Assembly: GCA_947586625.1 (NCBI GenBank)
Contig: CANPXS010000004.1
Location: 1 to 45,087, forward strand
DNA: 45,087 bases
Direction of reading: 5' to 3'
Source: an uncultured Clostridia bacterium
GTDB lineage: Bacteria > Bacillota > Clostridia > Oscillospirales > CAG-272
Below, one piece after another: positions 38,093 through 45,087 of this stretch. The notes under the pieces were generated by a model. The model worked only from the letters and a program-made list of their open reading frames with translations, was not told the DNA's origin and did not search any database. The number at the start of each line of letters is the position of its first letter. Positions within the stretch are counted from its first letter, which is position 1. The translations under genes were made by a program, and so were the position numbers.

Positions 38093-38128
38093 GCAAAAAA
38101 GTCCGGCTTTGAGCCGGACTTTTTTTGC
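38093..38128. terminator. bidirectional intrinsic terminator
   Basis: gcaaaaaagtccggct-ttg-agccggactttttttgc between convergent genes. Confidence 0.88.
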
Positions 38129-38156
38129 GAAAATATTGATGCTTTTGATGCTTTTC

Positions 38157-40166
38157 TCAGAGGTCGGCGGCCGTCATATAGTCGACGCCGTGCTCTACGA
38201 TGAATATTTTGCGCTCTGGCAGGTCGTCGCCGAGAAGAGTCTCGAAGATGTAGGCTGTCGCCTCCGCGTCCGCGGGTGAGACGCGTATGAGACGGCGCGT
38301 CGCGGGGTCCATCGTCGTCTTAGCCATCATCTCGGGCGTGTTCTCGCCGAGTCCTTTGCTCCGCAGGAGCGTATATTTTTTGCCCTTGGCCTCGAGGTCG
38401 GCGACTATCTCGTTTTTCTGCGGCTCGTTGTATGCGTATACGGTCTCGGGATTTTTCTCCTTCGTCGTTATCTCAAACAGCGGCGACTCCGCGATAAAGA
38501 CGCGTCCGCGCTCGATGAGCGTCGGCAAGAGGCGGTAGAACATCGTCAACAGCAGCGTGCGTATCTGGTAGCCGTCCTCGTCCGCATCGGTGCAGATGAT
38601 GATCTTGCTCCATTTGAGTGAGTCGATGTCGAATTCGTTGTTGTGGCGTCCTTTCGTCTTTATCTCGACGCCGCAGCCGATGACCTTCAAAAGGTCGGTG
38701 ATGATCTCGTTTTTGAATATCTTTTCGTACGTGCTTTTTAAGCAGTTGAGCGTTTTGCCGCGCACCGGTATGACAGCCTGAAATTCCGCAGACCTCGCGA
38801 GCTTGACGGACGTGAGAGCCGAGTCGCCCTCGACGATATACAGCTCGCGGACGTTCGGGTCCTTCGAGCGGCAGCCGACGAATTTTTCGACGCGGTTGGC
38901 GGCGTCCATCGTGCCTGTCAGCTTCTTTTTGAGGTTGACGCGCGCCGTCTCCGCCTGTTCGCGGCTGCGCTTGTTGACGAGCACCTGCCCGCAGAACGAT
39001 TCCGCGTACTGTTTGTTCTCGGCGAAGAAGTATTCGAGCTGGCGCTTGATGTAGGACGTCATGGAGTCGGCGATGAACTTGTTGTTTATCGCCTCCTTGG
39101 TCTGGTTCGCGTACGACGCGACTGTCGACGACGTGTTCGTTACGAGCACGAGGCAGTCCTCGATGTCGGAGAACGTAATGTGGGTTTCGTTTTTCGTGTA
39201 TTTGCCGTTATTTTTGAGGTAGTTGTCGACGGCGTATGCAAAGCCGGTGCGGACGGCTTTATCGGGCGAGCCGCCGTGCGGCAGGAAACTTGCGTTGTGA
39301 TAGTATTCGAGCATGTTGACCTGATTCGACACGGCGAAAGCGATGGAGACTTTGATCTTGTAGTCGTCCTTGTCCTCGCGGTCGCGTCCCGTGTCCTCGT
39401 AGCTCCACATGACGGGCGGCACGATGACCTCGCCGTCGCCGACTATCTCAGCGATGTAGTCCTCGATGCCGTGCTCATACATGTATTCTTCGGTCTCGAA
39501 CGTGCCGTCCTCGAGCTGCCACCGCAGTATGAAACGTATTCCGTCGTTTACGACGGCCTGTTTCTTTAGCGTGCGCGAGTAATAGTCGTGGGGAATGTTG
39601 ACGTCGGTGAACACGTCGATGTCGGGACGCCAGCGGACGATGGTGCCGTGCTTTTTTTCCTTGCGTTCGAGCGGGCGGACGGAGAATTCGCCGTCGACCT
39701 CGCCGCGCTTGAAGTGAATCTCGGAAAGCTGTCCGCCGCCGTATGATTTGACGGTCATATATTCGGACGCGTACTGTGTCGACGCGGCGCCGAGTCCGTT
39801 CATGCCGAGCGCGAACTCATAGCTCGAAGATTCGTCGTTGTTGTTGTATTTGCCGCCGGCGTAGAGCTCGCAGTAGACGAGCTCCCAGTTGTAGCGCTGT
39901 TCGTTTTCGTTATATCCGAGGGGAACGCCGCGTCCCGAGTCCTCGACCTCTATCGAGTGGTCGGTGAACGCGGTGACGATTATCTCGTCGCCGAAACCCT
40001 CGCGGGCTTCGTCGACGGCGTTGGCGAGTATTTCAAAGAAAGCGTGCTCGCAGCCTTCGAGTCCGTCTGAGCCGAACATGACGGCGGGACGCTTGCGGAC
40101 GCGGTCGGCGCCTTTAAGCGCCGATATGCTTCTGTCGTCGTAGGATTGTTTTATATTCTTTGCCAC
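38157..40166 (-). CDS. type IIA DNA topoisomerase subunit B (divergent GyrB/ParE)
   Basis: NAVDEAREG, EDSGRGVP, GMNGLGAAS, toprim VEGDSALTSVKLAR and TDADEDGYQIRTLLL; GTG start. Confidence 0.9.
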   Translation of the reverse strand: MAKNIKQSYDDRSISALKGADRVRKRPAVMFGSDGLEGCEHAFFEILANAVDEAREGFGDEIIVTAFTDHSIEVEDSGRGVPLGYNENEQRYNWELVYCELYAGGKYNNNDESSSYEFALGMNGLGAASTQYASEYMTVKSYGGGQLSEIHFKRGEVDGEFSVRPLERKEKKHGTIVRWRPDIDVFTDVNIPHDYYSRTLKKQAVVNDGIRFILRWQLEDGTFETEEYMYEHGIEDYIAEIVGDGEVIVPPVMWSYEDTGRDREDKDDYKIKVSIAFAVSNQVNMLEYYHNASFLPHGGSPDKAVRTGFAYAVDNYLKNNGKYTKNETHITFSDIEDCLVLVTNTSSTVASYANQTKEAINNKFIADSMTSYIKRQLEYFFAENKQYAESFCGQVLVNKRSREQAETARVNLKKKLTGTMDAANRVEKFVGCRSKDPNVRELYIVEGDSALTSVKLARSAEFQAVIPVRGKTLNCLKSTYEKIFKNEIITDLLKVIGCGVEIKTKGRHNNEFDIDSLKWSKIIICTDADEDGYQIRTLLLTMFYRLLPTLIERGRVFIAESPLFEITTKEKNPETVYAYNEPQKNEIVADLEAKGKKYTLLRSKGLGENTPEMMAKTTMDPATRRLIRVSPADAEATAYIFETLLGDDLPERKIFIVEHGVDYMTAADL

Positions 40167-40238
40167 TTTATATGCTCCGTTACAGCAGTGATAATATAAG
40201 TATACAGTATTTTCGGCAAAAATGCAAGATACGGCGCG

Positions 40239-41732
40239 TCACACCTTTTCCGCAAGCTCCGCCGCAGTTTCGACGATTATGCTGCGCTCCGAGAACGGAA
40301 CGTGTTCGCCGTTTATGAGAATGAAGCGCTCGTGTCCTTTTCCTGCGAAAAGCACGATGTCGCCGGGCTCGGCGTGCTCGACCGCGTATCGGACTGCCTC
40401 GCGGCGGTCGGGTATACATACGAACGGCGTGTCGCGGTCGCCGAAGCCCTCGAGTATGTCATGGATTATGTCCATCGGGTCCTCGAAGTCGGGGTCGTCG
40501 GCTGTGAGTATGCAGAAATCGGCGAGCTCCGATATCGCTGCGCCGATAGGAGCGCGGCGCGAGAACGTGCGTCCGCCGACGGAACCGACGAGCACGACGA
40601 GTCTCTGCGGTTTGTATTCGCGCAGAACCGACAGCGCGGAGCGCAGCGACAGCTCGTTGTGGGCGTAGTCGATGACGAACGTCGCATACGGGAGCGATGC
40701 GTCGACGACCTCGAACCGTCCGAGCGGCGTCGTCTGCGACAGAGACGACGCGATGGCGGCGTACGGTACGCCGCAGCGGCGGCATATAGCGACGGCGACG
40801 AGGGCGTTATATACGCTGAAAGCGCCCGGAGTGCGAAGAAGTATGCGCCGCTCGACGTCTCCCGCGTGCAACGTGAAGCTGACGCCGAGGCCGCCTTTTT
40901 CACGCCAGTTGGAGACGTTGTCGGCGTAGTAGTCGGCGGTGGTTTTGACCGACACCGACGCGGTAAGCGCGGTCACGTTTTTCATCATATACGCGGCGTT
41001 TTCGTCGTCGGCGTTGTAGACGACGAACGACGCGCCGTAGTCTGAGAGCAGACGCGCCTTGCAGTCGCGGTAATGCTCGAACGTCGGATGCTCGTTTCCG
41101 CCGATGTGGTCGGGGGACAGATTCGTGAACGCGCATGCGTCGAACGTCAGTCCGTATATGCGGTCCATGTAGACGGCCTGCGACGACACTTCCATCACGA
41201 CAGTTGTGATGCCCGCCTGCTTCATGTTGTAAAAATGTTGGTGAAGGTCGGCGGATTCGGGCGTAGACCGCAGCGTCGAGGTGCGGCGTCCCGCGTACAT
41301 GACGCCGACGGTGCCGATGTAGCCGGTCGGTATGCCGGCGGCGTTGAGTATCGAGTATATGAGAAGACACGTAGTTGTTTTGCCCTTTGTGCCCGTTATG
41401 CCGATGATGCGCATGGAGTCGGCGGGGCGTCCGTACAGCTCCGCCGAGACGAGCGCGAGCATCCGGCGCGTGTTTTCGCATATGATGACGGCGGCGTCGT
41501 CGGGAAGGTCGACGCTTTCTTCGCACAGAAACGCGCGGCAGCCTCGCTCGTATGCGTTTTTGGCGTAAAGATGTCCGTCGGTGACGGCGCCGCGTATGCA
41601 TACGAAAAGCGTGTCGCGCGAGCACATGCGCGAGTCGTAGCAGACTGTATCTATCTGAAGTCCCGCGTATTTGCGCGGGACCTTTATGCCGACGCGCGAT
41701 AGCAGAGTCGACAGCTTCATTCGATTTGTCAT
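40239..41732 (-). CDS. murE: UDP-N-acetylmuramyl-tripeptide synthetase (MurE family)
   Basis: Mur ligase P-loop GITGTKGKTTTCLL, STPESADLH, MEVSSQA, ADDPDFEDP; start set at MTNRMK. Confidence 0.9.
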   Translation of the reverse strand: MTNRMKLSTLLSRVGIKVPRKYAGLQIDTVCYDSRMCSRDTLFVCIRGAVTDGHLYAKNAYERGCRAFLCEESVDLPDDAAVIICENTRRMLALVSAELYGRPADSMRIIGITGTKGKTTTCLLIYSILNAAGIPTGYIGTVGVMYAGRRTSTLRSTPESADLHQHFYNMKQAGITTVVMEVSSQAVYMDRIYGLTFDACAFTNLSPDHIGGNEHPTFEHYRDCKARLLSDYGASFVVYNADDENAAYMMKNVTALTASVSVKTTADYYADNVSNWREKGGLGVSFTLHAGDVERRILLRTPGAFSVYNALVAVAICRRCGVPYAAIASSLSQTTPLGRFEVVDASLPYATFVIDYAHNELSLRSALSVLREYKPQRLVVLVGSVGGRTFSRRAPIGAAISELADFCILTADDPDFEDPMDIIHDILEGFGDRDTPFVCIPDRREAVRYAVEHAEPGDIVLFAGKGHERFILINGEHVPFSERSIIVETAAELAEKV

Positions 41733-41736
41733 GTCG

Positions 41737-42780
41737 TTATCTTTCCTTGAGCTTGTCGATGATGTAAAGCGCATCGTCGAAGCGCGTGTTCGTCTCCTGC
41801 TCGGAGAAGAGTCCGAACGTGTACGTTCTGCCGTTTATATCGGCGGAGACGACGAGTGAATAATTGCCCTCTCCGACGGAGCCCGTCTTGAGCCCCGTTA
41901 CGTACGGAGAATAGTATTCGTCGTCTTTATGTATGAGACGGTTCGTGTTCGTCCATGTATTGAGGTGGCCGCTCGCGTATGTGACGTTGTCCTTTGCGAC
42001 GCAGGAGTATTTCATTATTATCGGGTTATGGACGGCGAGCGAGGCGACTATAGCCATATCCTCGACGGTCGTGTAGTGACCTTCGTTGAAGTAGCCGTCG
42101 GGCGACATGAAGTGACTGCCTTTCATGCCGAGCGACTGCGCATATGAGTTCATGCCCTCGACGAAAACGGCGACTGCGTCAACGCCGCTGACTGCCTCCT
42201 TCTGCGACATCAAACGTCCCGCGGCAGCCGCGAGCACGTATGCGGCGTCGTTGCCGGACGGGAGCAGCATGCCCTCGATGAGCATTTCGACCGACAGCGT
42301 GTGGTTCGGCTTGACGTAGGCGATTGTGGAAAACTCACCGACGAGCGACAGCTCGTCGCCGGGCGTCACAAGCATTTCGGGGTCGAGTACAGTCAGCGCG
42401 TACATTATGGTGAGCAGCTTTGTCGTGCTTGCGGGGTAAAGCTTTTCGCCCTTGCCCTTCATGTAGATGAGCTCGCCCGACTGTGTATCAAACACGAAGC
42501 ACTGCGGCGCTTTAACGTCGAGGTCGAGCGTTTCGTCGGCGAGCGGGAGCACATCGGGCTCTGCGGGCGCTGTCACAGTATCGGTTTCGTCGTCGGTTTC
42601 ATCGGGACGTATGACGACGTCGTCGCCGGGCTGACGCACGTCGGCATCGCTCGTTGACACGGACGCACTGTTAGTATCGCCCGTGCGTCCGCCGCCCGAG
42701 CACGCGGAGCATGACAGTACTGTTGCGGCGCACAGAAGCGACGATATCAGCGTTACGATCTTATCTGTTTTTCTTTTCAT
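41737..42780 (-). CDS. D-alanyl-D-alanine carboxypeptidase (DacA-type PBP)
   Basis: Signal/lipobox-like N-terminus; SxxK (YPASTTKLL), SGN (PSGNDAAYV), KTG (TGLKTGSVGEGNYS). Confidence 0.93.
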   Translation of the reverse strand: MKRKTDKIVTLISSLLCAATVLSCSACSGGGRTGDTNSASVSTSDADVRQPGDDVVIRPDETDDETDTVTAPAEPDVLPLADETLDLDVKAPQCFVFDTQSGELIYMKGKGEKLYPASTTKLLTIMYALTVLDPEMLVTPGDELSLVGEFSTIAYVKPNHTLSVEMLIEGMLLPSGNDAAYVLAAAAGRLMSQKEAVSGVDAVAVFVEGMNSYAQSLGMKGSHFMSPDGYFNEGHYTTVEDMAIVASLAVHNPIIMKYSCVAKDNVTYASGHLNTWTNTNRLIHKDDEYYSPYVTGLKTGSVGEGNYSLVVSADINGRTYTFGLFSEQETNTRFDDALYIIDKLKER

Positions 42781-43498
42781 ATGCAGACAAAAACTCCGTT
42801 TCAAAACGTGTCGGCGTGCCGCCGCAGAGGACTATCGAGCGATAAGCGAGGACTTCGAGCGAGTCGACGAATCTGACGTCCTCGTTCGCCGCGAGCGGCA
42901 GCTCGGTGCAGCCGAGTATGAGGCAGTCGCAGCCGCGCTCAAACATGCGGTGCGCCGCCTCGTCGAATATGCGTTCGCCGCCGGATCGTCCCGCTTTTAC
43001 GTAATCGTATATGACCGACGTTATAAGCGACTGCGTGTCGCCGTCGGGCTCGACGCCTTCGACGCCGAATCCCTCAAGCGCGCGCTTGTATGCGCCGATC
43101 TTTATCGTTCCGACTGTGCCGAGTATCGCCGCGCGTTTGAATCCGCGGAGCATGACGTGCTCCGCCGTTTCGCGGACGATGTCGAGCACGGGTACGCTGA
43201 CGCTCGCCTCAAGCTCCGCGTGGAAATACCGCGCCGTATTGCACGGTATCGCGATGATCTCGGCTCCCGCGTCTGCGAGAGTTTTCGCGTCGGCTATCAT
43301 TTTCGGCAGCGGCGACTCCCAGCTTTGTCCGAGGATATAGTCGGTGCGGTCGGGGATGTCGGCGCGGCTCGTGATTATTATGTTTATGTGATCGGCGTCG
43401 CGGTCGGCGAGCGTGTGGGCGACGACGTTTTTGTAAAACTGCACCGTTGCCATAGGACCCATACCGCCGAGGATGCCGAGCGTTTTCTTAGCGTTCAA
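42761..43498 (-). CDS. aspartate/glutamate racemase family protein
   Basis: LGILGGMGPMATVQFY, IPCNTARYF, ILGCTELPL (both catalytic Cys). Confidence 0.94.
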   Translation of the reverse strand: MNAKKTLGILGGMGPMATVQFYKNVVAHTLADRDADHINIIITSRADIPDRTDYILGQSWESPLPKMIADAKTLADAGAEIIAIPCNTARYFHAELEASVSVPVLDIVRETAEHVMLRGFKRAAILGTVGTIKIGAYKRALEGFGVEGVEPDGDTQSLITSVIYDYVKAGRSGGERIFDEAAHRMFERGCDCLILGCTELPLAANEDVRFVDSLEVLAYRSIVLCGGTPTRFETEFLSAYEKKNR

Positions 43499-43519
43499 TT
43501 TTCGATGCGGCGCTCCTTG

Positions 43520-44746
43520 TCACGTATTTTTAGGCATGTATTTTTTGTATTTCTGCTTCTGCCTGTGCATCATGTACGCAAGCTCGGCGATGCGTACGGG
43601 ACGGCGGCACAGATCGGTCATATAGTAATACGAGTTGACGGCGCGGCCGTCTTTGCGAAGTGACTTTGCCTTTTCCGCAAGGTCGCGGTCGGCGTATTTT
43701 TTTACGACCGAGAAGGGAATAGAATGCCACAGCACCTCGCGGTCCGTCTCGGTAAAGCCGAGATCTTCACCGAACACAAGGTCGCGCACGACGAGACCTG
43801 CGACGTTCGCGCCCGCGGCGGTGACGTAGTAGTTGCTGCGTCCCTGACGCAGATTCATGTCGAGCGCGAGGTAACGTCCGTCGCGGGCGTCATAGCGTAT
43901 ATCGAAATTGCAGAAACCGGTGTATCCGACGTCGTCGAGCATCGCGCGGAACGGCGCCGTTATCGACGGTGCATGGTCGGTGATTATCGCGGCGTGGTTG
44001 CCGAGTCCGTGCGGCGTGTGCTCCTCGAGGAGCACATGACCGAGGCACATCATCTTCACTTTGCCGTCCGCGCCGGAGTACGTAGTAAGCACACGCATAC
44101 TGCCGTCGGTGCCGGGGACGCGCTCCTGAATGATGATGCGTCTATTGTAGCCGGAGCCGTAAATGCGCGAGACGATAGACTCGGCGTCGTTTTGCGAGTC
44201 GGCGAAGAATACCTTATACATATCGGGAAATTCATGTCGCCAGTATTCGGCGGACGACGACGGCTTTATTACGACGGGAAAGTCGAATCCGAGTGCGCCG
44301 AGGTCGCGCGGCAGCTCGTCCACGCTCTTTATTATGACCGTTTTCGGATGCGGTATGCCGTATCTGTCGCAGGCTTCATAAAAGTCGGCTTTTTCGGCGA
44401 ACATTTCGCGCATAGCGAGCGACGGATGCGGCGACTTGTACGAGTCGGGTATGCGTCCCGCCTCGCGCAGCTCGACTATAAGCGACACATAGTCGTCGGT
44501 GCAGCCGAACAGCACGAACGTCGCGCCCTCGTGCTCGCGTGCGAAGCGGTTGAGCGTTTCGGCGAGCACGTCGATATCGTTAAGCTTCGGTTCGACGTGG
44601 GGGATAATGAGCGACGAATATTTTGTCGCGGACAGCGCGTAGCGTCCGAAGACGTGGCATTTTATCGAGTATGCCTCGTGGAACGCCCGCGCGAGGTTAT
44701 ATGTATTGAGGTCGCCGCCGAGAAGGACGGGGATTATTTCAGCCAT
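43520..44746 (-). CDS. ATP-grasp carboxylate-amine ligase (candidate D-aspartate ligase)
   Basis: IPVLLGGDLNTYNLARAFHEAYSIKCHVFG, FDFPVVIKPSSSAEYW, GFCNFDIRYDARDGRYLALDMNLRQGRSNYY. Confidence 0.85.
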   Translation of the reverse strand: MAEIIPVLLGGDLNTYNLARAFHEAYSIKCHVFGRYALSATKYSSLIIPHVEPKLNDIDVLAETLNRFAREHEGATFVLFGCTDDYVSLIVELREAGRIPDSYKSPHPSLAMREMFAEKADFYEACDRYGIPHPKTVIIKSVDELPRDLGALGFDFPVVIKPSSSAEYWRHEFPDMYKVFFADSQNDAESIVSRIYGSGYNRRIIIQERVPGTDGSMRVLTTYSGADGKVKMMCLGHVLLEEHTPHGLGNHAAIITDHAPSITAPFRAMLDDVGYTGFCNFDIRYDARDGRYLALDMNLRQGRSNYYVTAAGANVAGLVVRDLVFGEDLGFTETDREVLWHSIPFSVVKKYADRDLAEKAKSLRKDGRAVNSYYYMTDLCRRPVRIAELAYMMHRQKQKYKKYMPKNT

Positions 44747-44752
44747 AACGGT

Positions 44753-45087
44753 CTACTCCAATGGTTTGCGCTTATATTCGATGAAGAACTGACGGTACCA
44801 CACAAGGAACGTGTAAACGACCCATATGCGCCGCTGATTGTTGGCCTTGCCGGATTTGTGTTCGTCGAGTATGCGGAGAAGCTCGCCGACGTTGAAGAAT
44901 TCGGACACGTGGGGAGCTGTGAATTCCGCTTTCACGAGCTCGTAGAAGCGGTCCTCGTGCAGCCAGTTTTTTATCGGCACGGGAAAGCCCATCTTCGGGC
45001 GCGTCGCCCATTCGTCGGGAAGCGAGCGGTTCGCGGCGCGGCGAAGCACGTACTTCGTGCCGTTTTCGTTCACACGGTAGCGCGACG
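44753..45087 (-). CDS. asparagine synthase (glutamine-hydrolysing)-like, C-terminal part, truncated by window edge
   Basis: YVLRRAANRSLPDEWATRPKMGFPVPIKNWL matches the asparagine synthase C-terminal region; ORF runs off the window. Confidence 0.85.
   Translation of the reverse strand, partial: SRYRVNENGTKYVLRRAANRSLPDEWATRPKMGFPVPIKNWLHEDRFYELVKAEFTAPHVSEFFNVGELLRILDEHKSGKANNQRRIWVVYTFLVWYRQFFIEYKRKPLE

Noticed and set aside
42683-43663. 326-aa plus-strand ORF opposite the Asp/Glu racemase
   Set aside because: Shadow ORF; the sense frame carries both racemase catalytic Cys motifs
1-45087. CRISPR arrays, prophage, transposases, tRNA or rRNA genes
   Set aside because: No regularly spaced repeats, integrase/transposase/phage structural ORFs, or T-loop-like GGTTCRANYCC signatures were noticed by eye; a tRNAscan/CRISPR tool was not run

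Overview
This 45 kb window looks like chromosomal DNA from a spore-forming Clostridia-type Firmicute. The evidence is Spo0A, a SpoIIQ-like M23 protein, SpoIVB and SigG, all in one stretch. I found no convincing phage, transposon, CRISPR array, rRNA or tRNA. The main blocks, left to right, are: (i) a Na+-translocating decarboxylase-type operon (carboxyltransferase, OadG-like, biotin carrier, OadB-like); (ii) sporulation genes interleaved with a ThyX-like protein, a FucO-like alcohol dehydrogenase, an antiporter, twin XRE/membrane regulators and PpdK; (iii) a MarR plus two-ABC-exporter operon; (iv) a queuosine-precursor transporter preceded by a sequence that folds as a preQ1-I riboswitch; (v) ruvC, an rRNA methyltransferase, ecfA1-ecfA2-ecfT and truA; (vi) a tight operon of DUF5711-like, CvpA, ClpE-like AAA+, an intact P-type ATPase-like protein that has lost its catalytic motifs, and Mrp/NBP35; (vii) an AraC-GyrI regulator and an orphan divergent GyrB/ParE; (viii) a peptidoglycan-precursor operon (AsnB/AsnH-like, ATP-grasp ligase, Asp/Glu racemase, D,D-carboxypeptidase, MurE) that suggests D-Asp/D-Asn cross-bridge synthesis. 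The strongest candidates for follow-up are the pseudo-P-type-ATPase operon, the D-Asp cross-bridge locus and the preQ1-I riboswitch. All family assignments come from reading motifs in the translations; no database search was run.
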